Notes under the pieces: generated by a model
What the model was told of the DNA's origin: nothing
Databases searched by the model: none
The model's input: the letters and a program-made list of their open reading frames with translations, nothing else
Translations under genes and position numbers: made by a program
DNA from: Nitrospira sp. SG-bin2
GTDB lineage: Bacteria > Nitrospirota > Nitrospiria > Nitrospirales > Nitrospiraceae
DNA length: 64,000 bases
Reading direction: 5' to 3'
Assembly: GCA_002083405.1 (NCBI GenBank)
Contig: LVWT01000057.1
Span: forward strand, 1-64,000
In this document: in pieces, positions 26,346 to 34,628 of the stretch
Layout: every line of letters begins with the position of its first letter
Numbering within the stretch: the stretch's first letter is position 1

Positions 26346-26514
26346 AGGGGGTAATCTTTCGCATCTCTATTGATTATTCTCTCACCTGGTTGGAACTCTA
26401 GAACAGTCGGCTTTCATCAAGTCCAAGACATTGACGTTTGTACAGGTCTTGTGATACCGCTCTGGCCATAGAAAAGGTCCTTAAAAGGTCTACACATTCA
26501 AGGGGAGCCAGCAA
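26050..26514. other. Spacer with IS91 remnant before the cassette
   Basis: The first 300 bp are the transposase remnant; the last 170 bp are AT-richer and should hold the promoter of the cassette. A -10-like TATTGATTATTCTC lies near 26370, with no confident -35. Confidence 0.4.
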
Positions 26515-28005
26515 ATGCCCAAGCGACACGGACTATCATCAGTTAAAGAAGATCTAAACAAAGTCTTACAGGTCTGCAGGCAGGGGCATCAAAGTCTGCG
26601 CAGTCTTCGCCCAATCAGTATCAGGGCAGAGCAAAGCCGATACATGCTGACCATCAATCACAAAGATTGGGCGAAGCTTCAATCCCTTGGGGCGTTGCGA
26701 ATCAAGCTGGCAAACAACCACTGGAATACATTGCTGAAAGTCCGGGCATTGCAGTGTGATGCGGCGAAGCGCCTGACGTCATTGCGTGAAAATGTTGCTG
26801 AGTTTGCCACGCCGCTAGGCAAGCTCGGCCACTGGAAACAAATCCGGCTTGATCTGTTGGCGAAAGCTGAGGCGCAGGGACTGTCTACAGCCAATAGAGA
26901 TAAGACGATCCAATTTCTCAAAGGGCTATCGGCGAAAGCGCTACTAGCTCCTGCTGAATCTCGTCTACAGGCAGATGTTGCGAGGTTAGATGCCATGATG
27001 CTGCGGACGTTGGCTATCTATACCGCAGGCAGCCTTGCTACGCATGTCGCGCACTTTAATTTATTAGCTCAGCATAAAAGTAAGCGTGGCGTGACTGCAG
27101 GCAAAGTCTCTGCCATTGGAAAGCAAGCCGCGGTCGCAGCGAAAACGCTTCGTGATTCGATCGCTAAACATGCTGCTGAGGATGCCAAGGCAGCGGCCAA
27201 GCAAGCAGTGGCAGCAGGCCAGCTTGTCAAACAAGCCATTCCCGAAGCGGTACAACTCGCGACCCGCTTGGCGATATCGCGTGCGAACAGGTTGCCCCCA
27301 AGCAAATTTCTCAATTCGCAGGCAGTGCGTATTGGCAATGTGCTCAAACTGCTAATTTTTATTGACGTGGGCTCAAAGGTCTGCGAATGGCTGGCTAGGT
27401 CGCATGGTTCAGAGTCACTTCTAGCAGCCAAGTTACTGCCTCCTTCTGGAACTCAATTGCGCAAATGGCTGGCGGCTGATGGCTTTGATGTGGTTGAACT
27501 TGCAGGCAAGACCACAAAAGGATGCCGTATTCTCGAGGGCACGGTTACACATGTGAAGATTACCCATGCGGCACGCAAAGCTGTTTCGCATGTATCCTTG
27601 CAAGGCCCGACAGGTCGAAAAATGACTGCGTATCTGTCGCATATCAAAGTTAACTCGGCAGGAATTGTTCCCGGTGCCGCGGTTCGACTACGGGTCAAAT
27701 CGCAAGCCAAGATCCCCTGGCTTCGAGGTCAAGCAGCTGACCTGATTCAGCGCATCGATCACGAGGCTGCCGCCACGAAAAGTTGGTCCATGGGCTTGGC
27801 GTATCTCTTGGTACCTGTGTTTGATGTCTCACCGCATTCTCTTGCCGCGGAGTGGTCATGGGATCTCGGTGCGCGAGGCCCTGGAAATCCATTGAAATTC
27901 GGCGTTTTGAATCGCCCCAATAGCCTTAATCAGGAGAGGATCACGTATGTCAATCGAATGCGAAGAGGAATACAACAAATGGCGCGAAGCCTCAAAGGAT
28001 CTTGA
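26515..28005 (+). CDS. Cassette gene 1: unknown 496-residue protein
   Basis: No family recognised. Residues about 1-330 are helical, with an Ala/Lys-rich probable coiled coil in the centre (AAVAAKTLRDSIAKHAAEDAKAAA). Residues about 345-425 are beta-rich (GTVTHVKI, VSLQGPTGRKMTAYLSHIKV, GAAVRLRVKSQA) and could be an OB-like nucleic-acid-binding barrel; this is inference. It has no signal peptide. GGGGAG lies 9 bases upstream of the ATG. Base composition is clearly lower in GC than the flanking uvrA sequences. The next gene starts inside its 3' end (59-bp overlap), which argues that the two work together. Confidence 0.75.
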   Translation: MPKRHGLSSVKEDLNKVLQVCRQGHQSLRSLRPISIRAEQSRYMLTINHKDWAKLQSLGALRIKLANNHWNTLLKVRALQCDAAKRLTSLRENVAEFATPLGKLGHWKQIRLDLLAKAEAQGLSTANRDKTIQFLKGLSAKALLAPAESRLQADVARLDAMMLRTLAIYTAGSLATHVAHFNLLAQHKSKRGVTAGKVSAIGKQAAVAAKTLRDSIAKHAAEDAKAAAKQAVAAGQLVKQAIPEAVQLATRLAISRANRLPPSKFLNSQAVRIGNVLKLLIFIDVGSKVCEWLARSHGSESLLAAKLLPPSGTQLRKWLAADGFDVVELAGKTTKGCRILEGTVTHVKITHAARKAVSHVSLQGPTGRKMTAYLSHIKVNSAGIVPGAAVRLRVKSQAKIPWLRGQAADLIQRIDHEAAATKSWSMGLAYLLVPVFDVSPHSLAAEWSWDLGARGPGNPLKFGVLNRPNSLNQERITYVNRMRRGIQQMARSLKGS

Positions 28006-28453
28006 CGAGATCGACGACAAGATCAAGGAGCATGAAGAGGAGTTCGACAAGATATGGGACGAAGCTTGGGATGAGAATAAAGATGCCATGATAAAGGGCT
28101 TGATCTATGGACTCGGCTATCTTGGTGCTGGGCATCCTGAAATAGGCGCAGCGTTCAATTTGAATGAGCTTCGGGAAGCCATGAACGCAACTGATCATGC
28201 CACCGAAAAGTCAAAAGAGTGGCAAGACAAGTGGAACGATCTCATGGATGACCGTGAACGTGCTGAAAGTGAGGAAAACGCGGCTGACTACGATTTTTGC
28301 AAGTGTGCCGAAGAAAACTACGGTGATGGTGATGAGGGCGACGATGGCTGGGATGATGATTTTGATATAGAGGAAGAAGGTCCTGGGGATCCTGATCCAC
28401 CAACTAGGCCATCTAATTGGCCCAAGGATAAACCATTGCCTGGCGAGGGCTGA
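27947..28453 (+). CDS. Cassette gene 2: highly acidic 168-residue protein
   Basis: Starts with ATG behind AGGAGAGG inside the end of cassette gene 1. The sequence is dominated by Asp/Glu: a helical acidic N-terminus (EIDDKIKEHEEEFDKIWDEAWDE), a short less charged middle with GLIYGLGYLGAG, and a tail rich in Asp, Gly and Pro. It contains a CKC pair. Such composition is seen in DNA-mimic and inhibitor proteins, but no family match is recognised. GC content is low for this window. Confidence 0.7.
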   Translation: MSIECEEEYNKWREASKDLDEIDDKIKEHEEEFDKIWDEAWDENKDAMIKGLIYGLGYLGAGHPEIGAAFNLNELREAMNATDHATEKSKEWQDKWNDLMDDRERAESEENAADYDFCKCAEENYGDGDEGDDGWDDDFDIEEEGPGDPDPPTRPSNWPKDKPLPGEG

Positions 28454-28502
28454 GTGCCTTTGGCCTGCAAATAGATCGTACAGGAGGGGGTAGAGTAGCG
28501 CG

Positions 28503-29906
28503 ATGTCTGATGGGCGCCGAATATTGTTCTTGGTCAATGCGCGTGCGCAAACGCTTTCTGAGACGTTCCAGAAATTTACTGCACCACACGGATACCTTAT
28601 TCCGCCTGCGTATCTGTCGAAGACAGTGACGCAGCTTGTTGCGGCGCTACCTCAACGCAAGCGATGGATGATCTTGGTAGACAACGGTCGCTTCGATGAC
28701 ATTCAAGTTATCCGCAAATGGTCAGAACGTGCCGCGCGGCAACTTGCTGCGGGCTTGGGTAAGGGCGGCATTGTGACTGCAACTTGTCCTGAGCGCAAAA
28801 CACTCAACCCCTCACTTGCTAAAAAAGCGGATGCACTGGCACATCAACTCATGCTTGCTGCGAAAGCTGCGCCACCTGCCATTCGTGTGGCCGAGCAATT
28901 AGCACTTGCGCCCAGTGCGGTGGTAGGTGTTGAAGACATCACTGGCGCGCTGTGGCATTCATCGGGGTTGGAGTTGTCGTTCATCCGAGGCGGGCATCAA
29001 CGCATCGCAGCGATGAACAGACGCAGTCTCGCCGCGACTCGTTCAAGCGTCAGAAGGCGACAGTTAGGCGACGTCCGAGATCTACCTGTCGTATCTACCA
29101 CGGATTATCGATCCGCATTTGCGGCAGGCAAGCTGGTTGCCGACTCAGGCGTGCGCGGTTTCTGCCTGCCATTCGGTGCTTTTATGGCAGATGATCGAAC
29201 TACCAACTCCTATGTCATGAATGGCAAGCGGGTTGCACTCGAACGTTTTGTGCCTGTTCGTGTGATTCGCTCGGCCTTGGTTGCCAAAGGTCTTGCGGAT
29301 GGTTGGCGTAGCGTGGGAGCCAAGGCGCCCGAACATATTCATTTGTTGGGTCTTGGACAGATGTTGATTTTGGGACTGGTGGCACAGGCCCTGACAGGTG
29401 TTAACGCACTGTCATGCGATGCGACCAGTCCTTTCAAAGACGCGATGGCGGGCAGCGTGTATACCAGCATGCCCGTATTCAGACGCCTGCGAGTTGCGGG
29501 CATTGTGTGGCGGGTGCTGAAAGACAACGGCAAACCTTGGCGTTGTCCCTGTCGTTGGTGCCAATCCCAAGCGGATGAGCAAGATTGGAGTGCCGCAAAC
29601 AAATGGTTCAAGAAGCGCGCCTATGATTTGCGGAGCGCAGATGATTTGCCACTGAATCAGAGTTCAGAACTGGGCAAGATCTTGCCATACTTTGCAATTC
29701 AACCTAGAGCCAGCGTGTTACAAGCTAGAATCGGTCATAATCATTTCGCCATTCAGGAGTGCGTTGAGCAACTCAACGTAGCTCGTTTCAGCAGGCTATT
29801 GCTCAGGAAGCGTGTGCAATCATGGTTGGATAAGTACCCTGAGTCACCCTCTAATAGTGCCTTTGTCAATGCACTTACCATCGCACAGGGCATTGTTGAC
29901 CAGTAA
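28503..29906 (+). CDS. Cassette gene 3: TGT/DpdA-superfamily protein
   Basis: 467 residues. LVDNGRFDD sits where tRNA-guanine transglycosylases carry DSGGFQ; HLLGLGQMLILGLVAQ followed by LSCDATSPFKDAMAG corresponds to the LGIG and FDCVxPTR region with the nucleophilic Asp; CPCRWC gives the CxCxxC zinc motif, and GHNHFAIQECV matches the HNLxF helix with the fourth zinc ligand. TGTs exchange guanine for 7-deazaguanines in tRNA; the DpdA branch does this in DNA. Divergence from canonical TGT and a mobile-element setting favour a DpdA-like role, but no preQ0 biosynthesis, DpdB or restriction gene is nearby. It follows gene 2 by 49 bp. Confidence 0.72.
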   Translation: MSDGRRILFLVNARAQTLSETFQKFTAPHGYLIPPAYLSKTVTQLVAALPQRKRWMILVDNGRFDDIQVIRKWSERAARQLAAGLGKGGIVTATCPERKTLNPSLAKKADALAHQLMLAAKAAPPAIRVAEQLALAPSAVVGVEDITGALWHSSGLELSFIRGGHQRIAAMNRRSLAATRSSVRRRQLGDVRDLPVVSTTDYRSAFAAGKLVADSGVRGFCLPFGAFMADDRTTNSYVMNGKRVALERFVPVRVIRSALVAKGLADGWRSVGAKAPEHIHLLGLGQMLILGLVAQALTGVNALSCDATSPFKDAMAGSVYTSMPVFRRLRVAGIVWRVLKDNGKPWRCPCRWCQSQADEQDWSAANKWFKKRAYDLRSADDLPLNQSSELGKILPYFAIQPRASVLQARIGHNHFAIQECVEQLNVARFSRLLLRKRVQSWLDKYPESPSNSAFVNALTIAQGIVDQ

Positions 29907-30503
29907 GCATTGGCGACATCGTGCCAAGGGTTTCGAGCATCGCGCACTTGGTTCTTGATCCCTGGTTGCCGTTAGGCACCTATCAACAAGATGCTCAGCC
30001 ATCACGCGTTCCTGCGCGTCGAATCGACCTATTCCTGGGAATCTGACAGCATAAGACCACCTGCCAGCGCAAGCCGGCTGCACCCTTCCCTCTTAGCTCG
30101 ACCGAGAGCATGTCTTGAACGTCACCACCCTTCGACGCGAGTCACATATCTCGATGTGACGCCCGGGTTCCGCGGCAGCCACATACCCAGCCGTGGCGCA
30201 AACCTCCCCCGGACAGCGGTCGCCCGCCCCAGTCAGAGCAGAACGTCAAACGCACGACACACTTCCAGCACGATTCACCTCTGCAAACGCAGCATCGATA
30301 AACGATCTTTTCTCTGGATACGGATACGTGGTGAGCTCTGACACGTGACCGATGAACACTCAGCAATCTTTTTCGCACTCTCGACGATGGATACGTAGCA
30401 ACGCATTCTACCGTTTCGCCGAACAAAGGTAAGAACCAGAAACTCTCAGCCCAATATCACCCCCTCTGTTCCTTTGTTGAACCAGCTACGAACTGTTGCT
30501 ACG
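29907..30503. other. Spacer between the cassette and intact uvrA
   Basis: About 600 bp without a gene. It contains IS91 remnant B and then about 370 bp of unremarkable sequence that must now supply the promoter of the complete uvrA. Confidence 0.5.
29982..30108 (+). mobile_element. IS91-family transposase 3' remnant (copy B)
   Basis: Translates as INKMLSHHAFLRVES and is parallel to copy A (INKITSHAGLP), with a matching downstream GCGCGTCGAATCGAC and CCTGCCAGCGCAAGCCGGC. It lies directly behind cassette gene 3. Together with copy A it brackets the cassette in direct orientation. Confidence 0.65.
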
Positions 30504-33326
30504 ATGATCGGTCTTTCACCAGTGAGATCCATCGTTGTGCCAAACCCTCTGAACCCCAATCCCTCAACCAGTCACTTGATCATCGAGGGCGCGCGGCAGA
30601 ATAATCTGAAAAACATCTCGCTCCGCATTCCCCACGACCGAGTGACCGCCATTACCGGCCTGTCCGGATCGGGAAAATCGTCATTGGCCTTCGACACCCT
30701 CTTTGCGGAAGGCCAGTGGCGCTATGTCGAGTCGCTCTCGACCTATGCCCGCATGTTTCTCGACAAGGTGGCCCGTCCGGATGTGGATCGTATCCAGAAC
30801 GTCCGCCCGGCCATTGCGATCGAACAGAAAAACCAGGTTCGCACCGCCCGCTCAACTGTCGGCACCACGACGGAAATCGCCGATCTGTTGCGGCTCCTCT
30901 TTGCCAAGATCGGCAAACCGACATGCCCCGACTGCCGCCGGGAAGCGCGCGCCTTTCAACCGGACTCTGTCGCCGACGATCTCCTGCTTCGCTTTCCCGG
31001 CGCACGGGCCATGGTGCTCTTCCCTATCGCAGCTCCCTCGCCGAAACAGGCGCCTCTCTTCGTGCAATCGCTCTTGACCCGCGGATTCACCCGGCTCAAG
31101 ACAGCTGGCGACATCCTCGATCTCCATGAGACCACGCCTGCGGCGCTGCACGGGCACTCGATCCTGTACGTCGTGCTCGACCGGCTGGTCATCGGAGGAG
31201 ACCATCGCTCACGCCTTGTGGAAGCCGTGGAAACCGCCTTCCGTGAAGGTGATGGGAGCTGCTCCGTCGATGTGATCGGCCAGGGACTTCAGAAATACAG
31301 CACCTCGTTCCTCTGCCAACAGTGTGGCCGGACATTCGAGCCCCTCAGACCGGTGCTCTTTTCGTTCAACCATCCGCTCGGCGCCTGCCCCGACTGCAAG
31401 GGCTTCGGCAACGTGCTGCGCTACGATCCGGAATTGGTCATTCCCGACCACGACAAGTCGCTCGCTCAGGGCGCCATCGAACCCTGGAGCAAACCCAGCG
31501 CAGACTGGTGGCAGAAACGGATGCTGCTGGCCATGAAACGACAGGGCGTGAACATCACGGCCCCGTTCAGGCTACTGCCCAAAGAGACACAGCATTCGCT
31601 CTGGAAAGGCAGTAAGTCGTTCGAAGGCATCGACGAGTTCTTCGAATACCTGGAAAGCAAACGGTACAAGCTGCATGTGCGCGTGATGCTCAGCCGCTAC
31701 CGCACGCCGTTCGATTGCCCCGGCTGCCACGGGAGCCGTCTGAAGCCCGGCGCGCGTTTCGTGAAGATTGCAGGGAAAGACATTCATGACGTCACGGAAT
31801 GGACGATCGAGACCCTCGGCTCCTGGCTCGATTCCTTGACGCTGCCGCCGTTCGAACGAACCATCGCTGCGGATATCTTGCGGCAGCTGAATGCGAAGCT
31901 GGGGTTTCTGCTTCGCGTCGGCCTGAGCTATCTCACGCTCACCCGGCAGACCAAAACGCTTTCGGGCGGCGAAGCGCAACGAGTATCGCTGGCAAACCAA
32001 CTCGGCGCCAGGCTAGTCGGTGCCCTCTACGTGCTTGACGAACCCACGATCGGGCTCCACGCGCGGGATACGGACCTGCTTGCAGGGATTCTCAAAGAGC
32101 TGTCCGCCGCAGGCAATACCGTGGTCGTCGTCGAGCATGACCGACGCATGATCGAGTCGGCTGATCACATCGTCGAAATGGGGCCACGCTCAGGCGAACA
32201 GGGCGGGCAGATCATCTGCGCGGCTCCCACTGCAATCTTTCGACAGGATCCCCACGCAATCACGGCGCGCTATCTCCGTGGCGAAGACTCGATTCCGTTG
32301 CCGGCATCACGCCGTTCCGGGTCAGGCAACTTTCTCGTCATCGCCGGCGCGACAGAACATAACTTGAAAGATCTGCTTGTCCGCCTTCCTCTCGGCATGT
32401 TGATCTGCATTACCGGTGTCTCCGGATCCGGCAAGAGCACTTTGGTCGAGGACACTCTGTATCGGGCGCTCGCCCGCGCTTTCCGTGTGGAATCGCTCCC
32501 GATGGGCCGCTTCACCGCCATCAAAGGGATCGAGCACCTACAGGGTGTGCGCCTGATTGACCAGCAACCGATCGGACGCACCCCTCGATCGAATCCTATT
32601 ACCTATCTGAAAGCCTTCGACGACATCAGGAAGCTCTTCGCGTCTGAACGCCAGTCAATCCGGCAGGGCTTCACGGCAGGCCATTTTTCTTTCAATGCCA
32701 CCGGAGGGCGATGCGAGCGATGCGAGGGCAGCGGCGTGGAAAAACTGGAGATGTATTTCTTCGAAGATATCTACGCCCCCTGTGAGACCTGTGACGGCAA
32801 GCGGTTCAAACCTGAAGTCCTGGCCATCCGCTATCGAGGCAAAACGATCTCCGACGTGCTTGCAATGACCGTGGACGACGCGCTGACCTTCTTTTCCGGC
32901 GCACCAAAACTCCAGGAACGGTTGCATGTCCTGTCGTCGATCGGCCTCGGCTATCTGCGCCTCGGCCAATCGGCCACGACCCTGTCAGGCGGCGAGGCTC
33001 AGCGATTGAAAGTTGCCGCCGAGCTTAAAGACGCTTCGGCAAAAAACATCCTCTACATCATGGATGAACCCACCACCGGCCTGCACTTCGACGACGTCAA
33101 GAAACTCCTCACCGTGCTCCACAAACTCGTGAATGCCGGCAACACGTTGGTCGTCGTCGAACACAATCTGGATGTCATCAAATCGGCAGACTGGGTGATT
33201 GACTTAGGACCCGAAGGCGGAGCGGCAGGTGGTCAAATTATCGCAGAAGGGCGGCCGGAACAAATCGCGAAAGTGGCCGCCTCTCACACGGGGCGGTTTC
33301 TGGCACAGATCCTCAGCCTTCCCTGA
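30504..33326 (+). CDS. uvrA: UvrA family excinuclease subunit A
   Basis: About 940 residues. It has two ABC ATPase modules with Walker A motifs GLSGSGKSS and GVSGSGKST, signatures TLSGGEAQRVSLA and TLSGGEAQRLKVA, and zinc-binding CxxC pairs (CQQCGRTF with CPDCKGFG; CERCEGSG with CETCDGKRF). It recognises DNA damage and loads UvrB. The start is uncertain: TTG 30474 or ATG 30504, neither with a good ribosome site. The N-terminal 30 residues before IIEGARQNN differ from the truncated copy at 25.5 kb and probably come from the inserted DNA. Several residues differ from textbook UvrA, so a second-class UvrA paralogue is possible. Confidence 0.9.
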   Translation: MIGLSPVRSIVVPNPLNPNPSTSHLIIEGARQNNLKNISLRIPHDRVTAITGLSGSGKSSLAFDTLFAEGQWRYVESLSTYARMFLDKVARPDVDRIQNVRPAIAIEQKNQVRTARSTVGTTTEIADLLRLLFAKIGKPTCPDCRREARAFQPDSVADDLLLRFPGARAMVLFPIAAPSPKQAPLFVQSLLTRGFTRLKTAGDILDLHETTPAALHGHSILYVVLDRLVIGGDHRSRLVEAVETAFREGDGSCSVDVIGQGLQKYSTSFLCQQCGRTFEPLRPVLFSFNHPLGACPDCKGFGNVLRYDPELVIPDHDKSLAQGAIEPWSKPSADWWQKRMLLAMKRQGVNITAPFRLLPKETQHSLWKGSKSFEGIDEFFEYLESKRYKLHVRVMLSRYRTPFDCPGCHGSRLKPGARFVKIAGKDIHDVTEWTIETLGSWLDSLTLPPFERTIAADILRQLNAKLGFLLRVGLSYLTLTRQTKTLSGGEAQRVSLANQLGARLVGALYVLDEPTIGLHARDTDLLAGILKELSAAGNTVVVVEHDRRMIESADHIVEMGPRSGEQGGQIICAAPTAIFRQDPHAITARYLRGEDSIPLPASRRSGSGNFLVIAGATEHNLKDLLVRLPLGMLICITGVSGSGKSTLVEDTLYRALARAFRVESLPMGRFTAIKGIEHLQGVRLIDQQPIGRTPRSNPITYLKAFDDIRKLFASERQSIRQGFTAGHFSFNATGGRCERCEGSGVEKLEMYFFEDIYAPCETCDGKRFKPEVLAIRYRGKTISDVLAMTVDDALTFFSGAPKLQERLHVLSSIGLGYLRLGQSATTLSGGEAQRLKVAAELKDASAKNILYIMDEPTTGLHFDDVKKLLTVLHKLVNAGNTLVVVEHNLDVIKSADWVIDLGPEGGAAGGQIIAEGRPEQIAKVAASHTGRFLAQILSLP
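30574..31001. repeat. Direct repeat, uvrA copy 2
   Basis: The 428-bp partner of 25529-25956; 30574-30725 is identical to the first copy. Confidence 0.92.
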
Positions 33327-33421
33327 CCATTCACCCATCGCGCCAACCAGCCATTCAGCTTGCAATCATGATTGCAATTCGAGTTGCACATGGTTGAACT
33401 AAACGCTAAACTGCATGGCAT

Positions 33422-34561
33422 ATGGTTCATCGAGAATGGTGGCAGGAAAAGCTGGAGAGCGCGTGGAACGAGCGGTCCATCGTATGGCTCTCAGGTGTTC
33501 GGCGTGCGGGGAAGACACTCCTGTGTCAGTCGCTCCCCGATATCGACTATTTCGACTGCGAACTCCCACGCATCAGGCGCGTACTCGATGACCCTGAAGA
33601 CTTTTTGGACCAGCACCGTGGACGGAGGCTCATCCTCGATGAAATCCATCGGCTCCCCAATCCGTCTCAACTGCTCAAGATCGCCGCCGACCATTACCGC
33701 GACACCAAAGTGATTGCCACCGGTTCCTCCACCCTGGGCGCCTCCCGAAAATTCAGGGATACTCTGGCCGGACGGAAGGCTGAGCTCTGGTTGACACCAA
33801 TGACAGGGGAAGACCTCTCGGCATTCAAGAAGCCGGACCTTCGTCACCGCATGCAGTACGGAGGACTCCCGCCCTTTTTCCTGGCCCCGTCGATTCCAGA
33901 ACCGGCATTCCAGGAATGGATGGACGCCTACTGGGCAAAAGACATTCAAACTCTGTTTCGCCTGGAACGCCGGCATTCATTCGAGCGATTTGCCGAACTC
34001 CTCTTTGCGCAAAGCGGCGGACTGTTTGAAGCCACGCGGTTCACGAGAGCTTGCGAGGTGAGCCGCCAAACGATCATGAACTACCTGGCCGTCTTGGACA
34101 GCACCTATTTGGTTCATGTGATACGGCCCTTCTCAACTCATCGAACAACCGAGATCATCGCCGCGCCGAAAATCTATGCCTTCGACACCGGATTCGCATG
34201 CTATTACCGCGGCTGGACCAGCCTTCGCCAGGAAGATCTCGGACTGTTATGGGAACATCTGGTCCTCAACGAATTACAGGCGCACCTTCAAACGAGAAAG
34301 ATCGGGTACTGGCGGGATAAACACGGGCATGAAATCGACTTTGTCCTGGCCCGAAGAGGCAAGCCGCCTGTGGCCATCGAGTGCAAATGGTCGGCGGATG
34401 ACGTGGACCTGACCAACCTCAAGGCATTTTCCGGTCGCTATCCCAACGCCGATCTCCGTGTCATCGCGCACGACGTGGAGCGATCGTACCAACGACGCAC
34501 CGAGGCCTATACGGTGACGTACTCCGGCCTGAAGACCTTGATAGCTTCGCTCTGTGGATGA
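33422..34561 (+). CDS. AAA_14/DUF4143 family ATPase
   Basis: A 379-residue protein. The N-terminal P-loop domain has Walker A GVRRAGKT and Walker B RLILDEIHRL, with a sensor-like VIATGSSTLG. The C-terminal DUF4143 part contains YWRDKHGHEIDFVLARRG and VAIECKWS, a PD-(D/E)xK-like core. These proteins are common in accessory DNA but their function is unknown. It follows uvrA by 95 bp and may have arrived with the cassette or may be independent. Confidence 0.88.
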   Translation: MVHREWWQEKLESAWNERSIVWLSGVRRAGKTLLCQSLPDIDYFDCELPRIRRVLDDPEDFLDQHRGRRLILDEIHRLPNPSQLLKIAADHYRDTKVIATGSSTLGASRKFRDTLAGRKAELWLTPMTGEDLSAFKKPDLRHRMQYGGLPPFFLAPSIPEPAFQEWMDAYWAKDIQTLFRLERRHSFERFAELLFAQSGGLFEATRFTRACEVSRQTIMNYLAVLDSTYLVHVIRPFSTHRTTEIIAAPKIYAFDTGFACYYRGWTSLRQEDLGLLWEHLVLNELQAHLQTRKIGYWRDKHGHEIDFVLARRGKPPVAIECKWSADDVDLTNLKAFSGRYPNADLRVIAHDVERSYQRRTEAYTVTYSGLKTLIASLCG

Positions 34562-34628
34562 CCAGCAGGGTGGCGACGGGAGCACGAACGACCTTCAAGC
34601 CGGCCCTTTTCCGATGAGAACCTTTCAC

